This document shows positions 15,052 through 23,421 of a stretch of DNA of 40,006 bases, in pieces (the stretch's first letter is position 1; each line of letters opens with the position of its first letter). The DNA is from Propionibacteriaceae bacterium. GTDB lineage: Bacteria; Actinomycetota; Actinomycetes; Propionibacteriales; Propionibacteriaceae. Under the pieces are notes generated by a model, which saw only the letters and a program-made list of their open reading frames with translations, made no database searches and had not been told where the DNA came from. The stretch covers positions 1 to 40,006 of the forward strand of contig JAISAO010000087.1 of the NCBI GenBank assembly GCA_031266665.1, in the 5' to 3' direction. Made by a program: the position numbers and the translations under genes.

Positions 15052-16452
15052 TCAGAAATTGATCATGTGCCCCGAGACGCCCTCGGCCGCCTCCTTCAAG
15101 GCCTCGGACAAGGTCGGGTGGGCGTGGACGTTGCGGCCGATCTCGGCGGCGGTCAGGTCCCATTTCTGGGCCAGGGTCAGCTCCGGCAGCAACTCGGTCA
15201 CGTCCGGGCCTATCAGGTGCGCCCCCAGCAGCTCGCCGTGGGCGGCGTCGGCCACTAGCTTGACGAAGCCGACGGCCTCGCCCAGGCCGTGGGCCTTGCC
15301 GTTGGCGGTGAAGGGGAACTTCGACACCACCACCTGGTGGCCCAGCCGCTTGGCCTGCTCGGCGGTGTGCCCGAAGGCGGCGATCTGGGGCTGGCAGTAG
15401 GTCGCCCGGGGGATCATGGCGTAGTCGACCGGGAAGGTCTGGACGCCGGCGATGGTCTCGGCCGCCACCTGGGCCTGGGCCTCGGCCACATGGGCCAGCA
15501 TCAGCTTGGCCGTGACATCGCCGATGGCGTAGATCCCGGGCACATTGGTGCGCTGGTGGTCGTCCACCGCGATAGCCCCCCGCTCGGTCAGGGCGACGCC
15601 GCTGTTCTCCAGGCCGTAGCCCTGGGTCCGAGGGGCGAAGCCCAGGCTGACCAGGACGCGCTCGGCCTCCAGGATGAAGGCCTGGCCGCCGGCCGCCGGG
15701 GCGACCTGGACCTGGGCGGAGGACTCGGACTCGGTGATGGCCTGGACGCCGTGGCCGGTCAGCAAGGTGACGCCGAGCTGGCGGTAGGCCTTGGTCAGCT
15801 CGGCCGAGATCTCCGGGTCCTCCAGGGGCACGATCCGGTCCAAATACTCCACCATAGTCACCTGGACGCCGTAGTTGGCCAGGATGTAGGCGAACTCGGT
15901 GCCGATGGCGCCGGCCCCGCAGATGACGATGGAGCCCGGCAGCCGGTCGGCCATGATCTGTTCCAGGTAGGTGCCGATCCTAGGCCCCGGCGTCACCCCT
16001 GGCGGCAGCTTGACGGTCGAGCCGGTGGCGATGATGCAGTTGTCGAAGCTGATGGTCTCGGCCGGGCCGTCGTCGCGCGCCAGACTGATGGTCCGCTGGT
16101 CGACGAAGCTGCCCCAGCCGACGTACTCGGTGATCTTGTTCTTCCGCATCAGGAAGTGGACCCCTTTGACCATCCGCTCGGACACCTGGCGGCTGCGGGC
16201 GAAGGCCTGGCCGTAGTCGAAGCTGACCTCGCCCGAGATGCCGTAAGTCTGTTTGCCGGTCTGGAAGACGTGGGCCAACTCGGCGTTGCGCAGCAACGAC
16301 TTGGTGGGGATGCAGCCGACGTTGAGGCAGACCCCGCCCCACCACTGGCGCTCGACGATGGCGACGCTCAAACCCAGTTGGGCCGCTCGGATGGCGGCGA
16401 CGTAGCCCCCCGGCCCGGCCCCCAGCACGACGACGTTGAAATGTGCGGTCAT
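15052..16452 (-). CDS. lpdA: Dihydrolipoyl dehydrogenase
   Basis: FAD flavoprotein of 466 residues. It re-oxidises dihydrolipoamide in 2-oxoacid dehydrogenase or glycine-cleavage complexes. Seen: FAD-binding [17 protein letters not shown] (11-27), redox-active disulfide C42/C47 in [16 protein letters not shown], second nucleotide site [10 protein letters not shown] for NAD, and the C-terminal active-site pair H445-E450 ([10 protein letters not shown]). Length and motifs are fully typical. No E1 or E2 genes are adjacent. The ATG at 16452 follows a TAGAGT box by exactly 6 bases, so the mRNA is probably leaderless. Confidence 0.95.
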   Translation of the reverse strand: MTAHFNVVVLGAGPGGYVAAIRAAQLGLSVAIVERQWWGGVCLNVGCIPTKSLLRNAELAHVFQTGKQTYGISGEVSFDYGQAFARSRQVSERMVKGVHFLMRKNKITEYVGWGSFVDQRTISLARDDGPAETISFDNCIIATGSTVKLPPGVTPGPRIGTYLEQIMADRLPGSIVICGAGAIGTEFAYILANYGVQVTMVEYLDRIVPLEDPEISAELTKAYRQLGVTLLTGHGVQAITESESSAQVQVAPAAGGQAFILEAERVLVSLGFAPRTQGYGLENSGVALTERGAIAVDDHQRTNVPGIYAIGDVTAKLMLAHVAEAQAQVAAETIAGVQTFPVDYAMIPRATYCQPQIAAFGHTAEQAKRLGHQVVVSKFPFTANGKAHGLGEAVGFVKLVADAAHGELLGAHLIGPDVTELLPELTLAQKWDLTAAEIGRNVHAHPTLSEALKEAAEGVSGHMINF

Positions 16453-16458
16453 GGGGAC

Positions 16459-16464
16459 ACTCTA
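16459..16464 (-). promoter_or_regulatory. -10 box of leaderless lpd transcript
   Basis: TAGAGT ends 6 bases before the lpd ATG. It sits in the 10-bp palindrome CTCTATAGAG (16460-16469). Confidence 0.5.
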
Positions 16465-16652
16465 TAGAGCGGGTGAGACATCGCGGCGCCCAGCGCGCCC
16501 GGGGTGGGGGACCCGGGCCGCCGCCGGCCCGGCGGTCCGGGGAGGCGGGCCTCAAAGCCCGGCCCTCGGCCCTGGGAGACGGGCCGGCCCCAGGGGCGGC
16601 GAGTTCGATCCGTCTCGGCCGGCGGCGGCCGACCGGCGAGTCCGAATTGTCT

Positions 16653-16674
16653 TATCTCACAAATGAGATACCAT
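16653..16674 (+). promoter_or_regulatory. Palindromic operator and -10 box of the HTH-MurA gene
   Basis: TATCTCA-CAAA-TGAGATA (16653-16670) is a perfect inverted repeat with 7-bp arms. It overlaps a TACCAT -10 box (16669-16674) that ends 6 bases before the GTG start. The encoded protein has its own helix-turn-helix domain, so autoregulation is a natural inference. Confidence 0.6.
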
Positions 16675-16680
16675 CCTGGC

Positions 16681-18204
16681 GTGACTGTTTCGCCCGCCTC
16701 TCTGGGCGCTCTGATCCGGGACCGCCGGCGTCAGCGCGGCCTGACCCAGTCCCAGCTGGCCCAGCTCCTCCAAACCAGCCAGTCGGCCATTGTCCGGATC
16801 GAGGGCGGCAACCAGAATCTGACTCTGGAGACCATGAACCGCATCTCCGAGGCTCTCGACGCGTCCCTGTTGTCGACCGGCCAGGGCGAGCTCAACTTCA
16901 TCGTTCAGGGCGGCTACCCCCTGTCCGGGGCGATCGCCACCCGCTCGTCCAAGAACGCCGCCGTCGCCCTGCTCTGCGCCAGCCTGCTGAACCGGGGCGC
17001 CACCACCTTGAGCGGCATCGCCCGCATCGAGGAGGTCAACCGGCTGGTCGAGGTCCTGACCTCCATCGGCGCCAGCTGCCTGTGGTCCGACCACCACAGC
17101 CGCCTGACCGTCCAACCGCCGGCCCGTCTCGACCTGGCCGCCATGGATGTGGACGCCGCCCGCCGCACCCGTTCGATCCTGTTGTTCCTCGGCCCTCTGC
17201 TGCACCACGAGACCAGCTTCGACCTGCCCTACGCCGGGGGCTGCGAGCTGGGCACGCGCACCGTCGAGCCCCACCTCCAGGCCCTGCGCCACCTCGGCCT
17301 GGCGGTCTCCGCCCGCGACGGGGCCTACCACTGCGAGGTCGACCGCCCGGCCGCCGGCCGGCGCCACTTCGCCCTGACCGAGCGGGGCGACACCGTGACC
17401 GAGAACGCCCTGATGGCGGCCGCCCTGACCGCCGGCCAGACCGTCATCCGCAACGCCAGCCCCAACTACATGGTCCAAGACCTCTGTTTCTTCCTCCAAC
17501 GCCTGGGCGTGGCCGTCGAGGGCATCGGCTCGACCACGCTGACCGTCACCGGCCTTGAGGCCATCGACGTCGATCTGGAGTACGCCATCTCGGAGGACCC
17601 GATCGAGGCCATGAGCCTGTTGACGGCCGGTTTGGTGACCGGCTCGCGGCTGACCATCGAACGGGCCCCGATCGAGTTCCTGGAGATCGAGTTGGCCGTC
17701 TTGGAGCAGATGGGGCTGCGCTACGACCTGACCGAGGAGTACGCCGCCGCCAACGGCCGCACCCGGCTGGTCGACCTGACCGTCCACCCCTCTCAGCTGC
17801 GGGCGGCGGTGGACAAGATCCACCCCATGCCCTTCCCCGGCCTCAATATCGACAATTTACCTTTCTTCGCCGTCATCGCCGCCGCCGCCCAGGGCACGAC
17901 CACCATCTTCGACTGGGTGTACGACAACCGGGCCATCCACTTGCTGGACCTGAACCTGCTCGGGGCCGACCTCCGTCTGCTCGACCCCCACCGCCTGATG
18001 ATCACCGGCCCGACCCGTTGGCGGGGCGACCGTCAGATCACCTGCCCGCCGGCCCTGCGCCCGGCCATGTGCCTGCTGATCGCCGCCCTGGCGGCCCGGG
18101 GCACGACCGTGCTGCGCGACACTTACATCATCAACCGGGGTTACGAGGACCTGCCCCAGCGCTTGACCGGTCTCGGCGCCAAGGTCGAGGCCGCCCAAGC
18201 CTGA
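16681..18204 (+). CDS. HTH-domain UDP-GlcNAc 1-carboxyvinyltransferase (MurA-like fusion)
   Basis: A 507-residue fusion. Residues about 7-61 form an XRE-type helix-turn-helix (LIRDRRRQRGLTQSQLAQLL, QSAIVRIEGG). Residues about 75-505 are an EPSP-synthase/MurA fold, the enzyme that adds enolpyruvate to UDP-GlcNAc in the first step of peptidoglycan synthesis. By hand alignment with E. coli MurA, catalytic residues are kept: K91-N92 (KNAA), C188 and R193 in GGCELGTR, D391 in NIDNLPF after a 3-residue insertion, R460 in ALRPAM, and NRGYE. The enzyme may therefore be active, perhaps as a second MurA with built-in regulation. The GTG start follows a palindrome and a -10 box. The 3' end lies within a 26-bp sequence repeated at 20154. 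Confidence 0.85.
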   Translation: MTVSPASLGALIRDRRRQRGLTQSQLAQLLQTSQSAIVRIEGGNQNLTLETMNRISEALDASLLSTGQGELNFIVQGGYPLSGAIATRSSKNAAVALLCASLLNRGATTLSGIARIEEVNRLVEVLTSIGASCLWSDHHSRLTVQPPARLDLAAMDVDAARRTRSILLFLGPLLHHETSFDLPYAGGCELGTRTVEPHLQALRHLGLAVSARDGAYHCEVDRPAAGRRHFALTERGDTVTENALMAAALTAGQTVIRNASPNYMVQDLCFFLQRLGVAVEGIGSTTLTVTGLEAIDVDLEYAISEDPIEAMSLLTAGLVTGSRLTIERAPIEFLEIELAVLEQMGLRYDLTEEYAAANGRTRLVDLTVHPSQLRAAVDKIHPMPFPGLNIDNLPFFAVIAAAAQGTTTIFDWVYDNRAIHLLDLNLLGADLRLLDPHRLMITGPTRWRGDRQITCPPALRPAMCLLIAALAARGTTVLRDTYIINRGYEDLPQRLTGLGAKVEAAQA

Positions 18205-18206
18205 GG
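18181..18206 (+). repeat. Left 26-bp direct repeat (murA-like 3' end)
   Basis: These 26 bases include the last codons and stop of the HTH-MurA gene and match 20154-20179 at 24 of 26 positions. Together the copies bracket the AlbA_2 gene, like the attachment-site duplication left by an integrating element. Confidence 0.75.
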
Positions 18207-18614
18207 CCGGTAGGCGGGAACGGCCGATAGGCGAAAACGCCAAAAATCTACCGAAAATGGTAAAGCTTTGGCCGCGGTGGTGAGCCAGCCCCTATGGCCG
18301 CCGTCGACTTGACGGACAAGGTAACCAGTGGTTGTCCGGGCCGTTCGGGTCGGGCATCCCCGTGATCGAAATAGGCGCTCGCCTGGTGATCGAGCCCCCG
18401 TGGAGGAGTTGTCCGGCGATGGAGTCCGCTGCCGCTCTGGGCCTGACGTGGTGGTTGCCCGGGCGGGGAGTCCGCGACGCGCGATGTCGCCCTGCTTGAG
18501 ACAGCCCAAGGCCGCGCCGAGGTCGGATAGTCTGGTAGGCGTGTTGGACGTCTTTGTGGCTGATCGCGGCGCGGGTGGCCGCGTCTGTTCCGCTGGCCGC
18601 GAAGGGAGCCTCTG
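18207..18614. other. Non-coding lead-in to the AlbA_2 cassette
   Basis: No gene is supported here. The left part holds short AT-rich hairpins: GGCG-AAAA-CGCC at 18230-18241 and TACC-GAAAAT-GGTA at 18249-18262. These could be a regulatory site or a recombination site. The right end carries a GAAGGGAG ribosome site (18600-18607) for the next gene. Base composition is more mixed than in the neighbouring core genes. Confidence 0.4.
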
Positions 18615-20153
18615 ATGCCGTTGGAGTTGTCGCTCGACGAGTCCGGCCGGGTTGTGCGACCCGAAGGTAAGACCCGCGAGTACAAGCTGAACCTGGCGTC
18701 CAAGGATCGGGTGTTGCAGACAGTGGTCGCGTTCGCCAATTCGGCTGGCGGAGAGTTGGTGGTGGGCGTGCGCGATGACGCTACGGTGGTCGGCGTTGGG
18801 GAACCGCTGACGGAGCAGGACCGGTTGTCGCGGATGGTCGCCGACTCGATCAAACCGCAGTTGGCGCCGCTGATCGAGCTGGTCACGGTGGCGGGGAAGA
18901 CGTTGCTGGTGGCGAGCGTGCCGCTGGGCTCGCAGCGGCCCTACTACTTGAAAGCGTCTGGGCGCTACGGCGGCACGTATTACCGGTCCGGCGCGGACAA
19001 CCTGCAGGCCGGTGCCAGCATGGTCGACGAACTGGCGCTCTCGTCGAGGGGTCGCACCTTCGACAAGTTGCCGTGCGGCGACGCCAAAATGGAAGACCTC
19101 GACTTGGTTGGCCTGGCGGCGCTGCTCGGCCGGGAGGTCAACGAAAGCACGCTGCGGACCCTGCGCCTGGTCTATGACGATCAGGGGCGGATGGTCCCCT
19201 CGAACGGTGGCGTGCTGGTGGCTTCGCCCCACCCGGAGACATTCCTGCCGCACGCCTGGGTGCAATGCGCCCGGTTCCGCGGGCCGGGCAGGCGCAACAT
19301 CACCGATCAAGCCAGCGTCTACGGGCCGATACCGTTGGCGGTTGACAAGGTGATGGATTTCTTGAAAAGGAACGCTTTCCTGTCGGCTGAGTTCGGAGAC
19401 AAGCCGCGACGTGTGGATGTCTGGTCCATTCCGCTCGACCCGCTGAAAGAGCTGGTGGTCAACGCGTTGGTCCATTCAAGCTACGCCGACCATGGCACGC
19501 CGATCAAGGTCGCGTTCGAGGACGAGGCCATCTGGATCGAGAGTCCTGGCGGCCTGGTGCCGGGCATGACGGTGGAGAAGATGAGGCGCGGCGAGTCGTC
19601 GTCCCGCAATCCGGTGTTGGCGCGCGTCTTCCGGGAGTTGGACCTGATCGAGGAGTGGGGGACCGGCATCCCGGAGGTCATCCAATCGCTCAAGGCGGCC
19701 GGTCTGCCTGAGCCAGACTTCTACGAGAGCCGCGAGCGGCTCCGGATCACCGTGCATATTCAGAACCATGATCCTTTGAAATTCCGCCTAGGAAGCGATG
19801 GCCGCCGGGTTATGCCCAGAGAGCGCCAAGTCAGGCGGGAAATGCTCAAGCCCAGTGTCCAAGTGTCTAAGTCCAGTGTCTATGTGTCTAAGCAAGGTGT
19901 CTATGTGTCTAAGCATGGCCCAGCCATCCTCGCGGCGGCTTCACGCGGGCCGGCCTCCCGGAGAGACTTGCTCATGGCTGCGGGGATTGCCGCTGTGCCG
20001 GTCAACTACCGCCGTCACATCCTTCCGCTGGTCGAGTCCGGGCTACTGGCTATGACGGCCCCCGACTCCCCGACAAGTCCCTCGCAGCGCTACGTGGTCA
20101 CCGACAAGGGCAGGGAAGCGTTAGTTTCGTTTGCCCAAAAAGACGATATTTGA
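18615..20153 (+). CDS. AlbA_2 (Schlafen-like) / HATPase_c_4 protein
   Basis: A 512-residue protein of the COG2865 type: putative transcriptional regulators or ATP-binding proteins, often found in accessory islands. An N-terminal AlbA_2 domain (about 20-135) shows the pattern E-K-L-N...VVAFANSAGGELVVGV. An HATPase_c_4-like region follows (about 270-370: KELVVNALVHSSY, IWIESPGGL, EEWGTGIPEVI). The C-terminal part (about 445-510) looks like a winged helix. A heptad repeat (VSKSSVY, VSKQGVY, VSKHG) lies between; such repeats recur in this family. The ATG has a GAAGGGAG site. The gene alone fills the interval between two 26-bp direct repeats, which suggests a mobile single-gene cassette. A defence or regulatory role is plausible but unproven. 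Confidence 0.8.
   Translation: MPLELSLDESGRVVRPEGKTREYKLNLASKDRVLQTVVAFANSAGGELVVGVRDDATVVGVGEPLTEQDRLSRMVADSIKPQLAPLIELVTVAGKTLLVASVPLGSQRPYYLKASGRYGGTYYRSGADNLQAGASMVDELALSSRGRTFDKLPCGDAKMEDLDLVGLAALLGREVNESTLRTLRLVYDDQGRMVPSNGGVLVASPHPETFLPHAWVQCARFRGPGRRNITDQASVYGPIPLAVDKVMDFLKRNAFLSAEFGDKPRRVDVWSIPLDPLKELVVNALVHSSYADHGTPIKVAFEDEAIWIESPGGLVPGMTVEKMRRGESSSRNPVLARVFRELDLIEEWGTGIPEVIQSLKAAGLPEPDFYESRERLRITVHIQNHDPLKFRLGSDGRRVMPRERQVRREMLKPSVQVSKSSVYVSKQGVYVSKHGPAILAAASRGPASRRDLLMAAGIAAVPVNYRRHILPLVESGLLAMTAPDSPTSPSQRYVVTDKGREALVSFAQKDDI
19863..19913 (+). repeat. 21-bp tandem repeat in the AlbA_2 gene
   Basis: GTGTCTAAG recurs at 19863, 19884 and 19905 (21-bp period) and encodes heptads beginning VSK. 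It lies in the linker before the C-terminal winged-helix region. Confidence 0.85.
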
Positions 20154-20179
20154 AAGGTCGAGGCCGCCCAGGACTGAGG
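20154..20179 (+). repeat. Right 26-bp direct repeat
   Basis: This copy of 18181-18206 has two mismatches. Read in the same frame it would encode KVEAAQD and a stop, almost the same C-terminus as the HTH-MurA protein (KVEAAQA). It lies at the end of the AlbA_2 gene and marks the right border of a 1,973-bp insert. Confidence 0.75.
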
Positions 20180-20186
20180 GTTCGTC

Positions 20187-20642
20187 TCAGCGCGGCGCGA
20201 CCACCGTCCACAAGTGGTCGACGCCGTCCTTGACCGCGACCACGTTGTAGCTGAAATCGGAGCCGGCGAAGACCTGACTGGTGAAGGCGCTGACGCCGAA
20301 ACGCTCCTGAAACCATTGGCTCAGCGGGCGCGACCGCATACCCTGCCAGGAGAAGAAGGCGGATTGTTTCTTGTCCCGGCTCTTCCAGGCCGCCTTGTTG
20401 TCGTCTTTGATCAGCTTTACGGGCACGGTGGTGTTGATCGCCGAATCGATGGCCTGGAGGTCGGGGGCCACCACGGCCGGATCCCAGTAGACATAGGTGA
20501 CCAGCCCCGTCCCCGTGCCGCCGGGCGCCCGCAGGGGGGCGAGCCCGCCGACCAGGCGCTCGTCGGCCGCGCCCCACAACTCATAGGCCGTCTGGGCCTT
20601 CTTCCGCGCGCCGATCACCCCCGGCTCGTCGGTCAGCGACAA
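20187..20642 (-). CDS. Hypothetical protein, start uncertain
   Basis: About 151 residues from a TTG at 20642. No family is recognised. The sequence is mixed alpha/beta with aromatic stretches (LVTYVYWDP, SAFFSWQG, QWFQERFGV) and a C-terminal DFSYNVVAVKDGVDHLWTVVAPR. The frame remains open upstream with protein-like content (NTIDYNAIAARLTSPEAF) to about 20697, but no ATG, GTG or TTG is available there. Either an unusual start codon is used, or the gene has lost its 5' end. It converges on the AlbA_2 cassette, and its neighbour upstream on the same strand is also broken. Confidence 0.5.
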   Translation of the reverse strand: MSLTDEPGVIGARKKAQTAYELWGAADERLVGGLAPLRAPGGTGTGLVTYVYWDPAVVAPDLQAIDSAINTTVPVKLIKDDNKAAWKSRDKKQSAFFSWQGMRSRPLSQWFQERFGVSAFTSQVFAGSDFSYNVVAVKDGVDHLWTVVAPR

Positions 20643-21205
20643 GAAGGCCTCCGGCGAGGTCAGGCGCGCGGCGATGGCGTTGTAATCGATCGTGTTTTCT
20701 CTCTCTCGCCCGGGGGTCGGGCGGGTGGGTGGGTGGGGACAGGAACGGACGACAGCGGGCGGTTCCGAGCGCCTGGTCCAGACGCCCTTGGGGGCAGCGT
20801 AGCAAGTGGGCGCAACTCCTAACGGCCGACGCGGGCCGCTGGACCGTCCTCGGGGAGTCGCCCGCCGCCCAACATTAAAGTTGTCGGAATTGATGGCCTC
20901 GAAGCCACGGGCGCCGCAGTCGCGGCGCCGCTGCCCTGCGGGGGCGGTACAGGACGGCGGCCAGGACGCGCTCGCCGGCGCCGGGAAGAAGATCGGTCAC
21001 AGCCGACAGGTGCTCCCGCCCGGCCATGGGCCCCGGCCGCGCGGACACGGGCCGCCGCCTAAGGAGGCGTGACACGGCCGACGATGGTTTTGCGGCAGGG
21101 TCAGAACCGATGAAGTGGCATTTGGCTTTGAGGACGGCGGGAGTTGGGGGCGAAGGCTGTTCGGATGAGCGCGGGACCACAGCTGCGGCGGCGCGGGACG
21201 GGTGT
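20643..21205. other. No clear gene
   Basis: I see no independent gene. The reverse-strand frame of the beta-propeller remnant stays open to 20875 only because of a frameshift near 21265, and the residues it would add look random. The part near 20700-20740 is a low-complexity CT/GGGT stretch. Confidence 0.45.
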
Positions 21206-22232
21206 CTAAGAGGGTCTGACGGCGATGCCGCGTAGGACCAGGTTGGGGTCGACGCGGGTGAAGTCGAGTGGATGGTGAGGACGTCTTGGGTGGTGTGGCG
21301 GCTGAGGTCGTGGGAGCGCAGCCGGAGGGGGCTGTTCGGGTCGGCGGGGTCGGTGGCGGCCAGGACGTGGGCCACGGGGCCGTCGAAGGCGATGGCGTTG
21401 CGGCCGGAGCGGACGCGCTCGGCGCCGGTGTCCCAGAGGTTGTCGGTGCGGCCGGTGTGGATGTCGGTTGAGCGGATGACGCCGTCTCCGCAGCACCAGG
21501 TGACGTGGTCGTCGTCGGCGGACCAGTCGGTGACCAGCCCGGATGAGACGATGGGCGAGGCTGTGGCCGGGTCTGGTCCGAGCGGTCGGCCGTCGGGGCC
21601 GACGACCGGGTGGGTCTTCGGGGGGCGGCCGTCGGTCGGCCAGGCGACCACGTCGGCCGGGTGGCCCTGGCCGACGGTGAGGGTGAGGATGGTGTTCTTG
21701 TGGCAGGCCCCTCCGGAGGCGTAGCCGTCTTGGCCGTCGGGCCAAACCGATATCAGGCCCGATTCCAGGTTGTCCGGCTGGGGCCAGAGCTGTGTCAGCA
21801 TGTCGGGCCAGCGGGGGCTGGTGTCCCTCTCGACCACGCCCGTGGCCTGGATCAGGTCGAGGTAGGGCTCGGCCGTCTCGGCGACGCTGTAGAGCTTTTG
21901 CCCGCACCAGGCGGTCAAAGCGCTGCGGCCGGGGGCGTCATGGCGGGCGGCGCCTCGGCTGGTGGTGGCGACGACTTGGACGGTCGCGGGGGGGCCGGCG
22001 CCGGGATCATAGACCGCGACGTGGCCGCCGGCGGGGTCGGCGTGGACGGCGGTCTGCAGATTGGTCTTGGGGCTGTCCCAGGTTTGGAGGCCTTGCCCGG
22101 TCAGCAGGTAGTCACGGGCGGTGTCGGAGAAGAAGAGGCCTTGCTCGTCCCAGAGCAGGGCGGCGACGTCCATGCCGGCGGTGTGGATGGCGGTGACGTC
22201 CAGGTCCTGGTTGATCAGTAGGACGTAGCCCT
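21206..22232 (-). pseudogene. Beta-propeller-like protein remnant, 5'-truncated and frameshifted
   Basis: The reading frame from the junction at about 22232 encodes repeated short strands with a propeller flavour (VLLINQDLDVTAIHTAGMDVAALLWDEQGLFFSD, GHVAVYDPG, LISVWPDGQDGYASGG, TWCCGDGVIRSTDIHTGRTDNLWDTG). The first ATG is at 22173, but sensible coding continues upstream to 22232, where the sequence switches abruptly to a nuclease fragment. Near 21265 the frame breaks: a shift would join QDVLTIH to LDFTRVDPNLVLRGIAVRPS and a stop at 21206. The gene thus appears to have lost its 5' part and suffered a frameshift. Without the shift the frame runs to 20875. Function unknown. Confidence 0.6.
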
Positions 22233-22910
22233 TACGAGGCCGAGGCGTTGCGTAACGGCTGGACAGTCAGGCGGTTAGACCGGCAGATCAACTCCCTGTT
22301 CTACGAGCGCATCGCCTTGTCCCGGGACAAAGCCGTCATGCTCCAACATGGTGGTGACAGGTCCGACACAGACGCCGCCACTCCAGACGAGGCGGTCAAA
22401 GACCCGTTCGTGCTGGAGTTCCTCGGGCTCAAGGACGAGTACTCCGAGACCGATCTGGAGGATGCCCTCATCACGCATCTGGCCGATTTCCTCCTTGAGC
22501 TTGGCGATGATTTCACGTTCCTGGCCCGGCAACGCAGAATCCGTCTGGACGATAACTGGTTCAGGGTGGATCTAGTCCTGTCCAACCGTAGGTTGCGTTG
22601 CCTGGTGCTGATCGACTTAAAGTTAGGTAAATTTTCCTACCAGAACGCTGGTCAGATGTCTCTCTACCTCAACTACGCCAAAGAGCATTGGGTCAAGCCG
22701 GGTGAGAACCCGCCGGCGGGCATCATTCTGTGCGCCAGCAAAGGGGCCGATGAGGCGCGCTACCCCCTCGACAGTCTCGGCAACCCCGTGTTGGCCGCCG
22801 AATACCGGCTCGCTCTGCCCGATGAGAAAGCCTTGGAAGCTGAGATCGCCCGGACCCGTCAAACCCTAGAGGATTACTCGCGTGAGCGAGCCGATATCAC
22901 GCTGGACTGA
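22233..22910 (+). pseudogene. DUF1016/YhcG-family PDDEXK nuclease, C-terminal fragment
   Basis: The fragment starts inside the conserved link between the two YhcG domains (YEAEALRNGWTVRRLDRQINSLFYERIALS) and runs to the natural end. The C-terminal nuclease domain is present: RVDLVLSNRRLRCLVLIDLKLGKFSYQNAGQM supplies Asp and the D-L-K of the PD-(D/E)XK site, followed by YLNYAKEHW. The N-terminal DUF1016_N domain (about 130-150 residues) is missing, and the upstream DNA belongs to another gene on the other strand. A TTG at 22248 could allow translation of a 220-residue protein, so residual activity is possible. Intact relatives occur with restriction and defence genes. Confidence 0.75.
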
Positions 22911-23009
22911 CCGAGTCTTAATGGTATTATTACTACTTGATTCTCGCTCTCGAAACCGCGCGCGCCCCCAATCCGCAGCAGCACGCCGCCCGTCCAACAC
23001 ATGTTAGCC

Positions 23010-23036
23010 AGCCCCACCATCGACTTCGGTGGGGCT
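23010..23036. terminator. Strong hairpin between convergent genes
   Basis: Perfect 9-bp arms AGCCCCACC / GGTGGGGCT with a 9-base loop. No T-run follows on either strand. It lies after the nuclease fragment and at the 3' end of the convergent gene, so it may stop transcription from both sides. Confidence 0.5.
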
Positions 23037-23349
23037 ACACTGCCGCCGCTGTGATCGTTCCCCAGTCTCGGGGATTGCGGATAACGTCGTACAACGTCTG
23101 CAACCGGTCGCGGGTCGCTTGGCCCAATGCGTCTCCGATCAAAGGGACAAAGCAACTGTTCCAAACAGCAGGATGGGCTGAAGGGTCAGGGCAGAGCAAG
23201 AGGGTCAGTATTTGCAGATGGAGCTTGGCGGTAGCCAACAGCGCGTCAGCCTTTGCCGAATAGGTTTCAAGGATCTTGGTCACGATGAGTTCCACAATCT
23301 CGCGAAAAAATTCACCCCCGAACCCGTTGGACTCGTCTTGCCCACGCAT
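23035..23349 (-). CDS. Hypothetical helical protein
   Basis: A 104-residue protein that I do not recognise. It is predicted to be mostly helical (FFREIVELIVTKILETYSAKADALLATAKLHLQILTLLL), followed by NSCFVPLIGDALGQATRDRLQTLYDVIRNPRDWG. No ribosome site is seen before the ATG. It lies 72 bp downstream of the Cys-rich gene on the same strand, so the two may form an operon. Base composition is lower in GC than the core genes. Confidence 0.45.
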   Translation of the reverse strand: MRGQDESNGFGGEFFREIVELIVTKILETYSAKADALLATAKLHLQILTLLLCPDPSAHPAVWNSCFVPLIGDALGQATRDRLQTLYDVIRNPRDWGTITAAAV

Positions 23350-23421
23350 GGTGACAGCGAGTGGTTTCTTCCGACCTGGTCGTGATACGGTTGAGCACTG
23401 ACGGGAGCGAAGAACTTCACC

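Noticed and set aside
18230-18262. Intrinsic terminator after the murA-like gene
   Set aside because: The hairpins are short and followed by A rather than T on the forward strand, so they do not fit a terminator.
18141-19475. Reverse-strand open frame across the AlbA_2 gene
   Set aside because: Antisense of a recognisable AlbA_2/HATPase protein, with no family match of its own.
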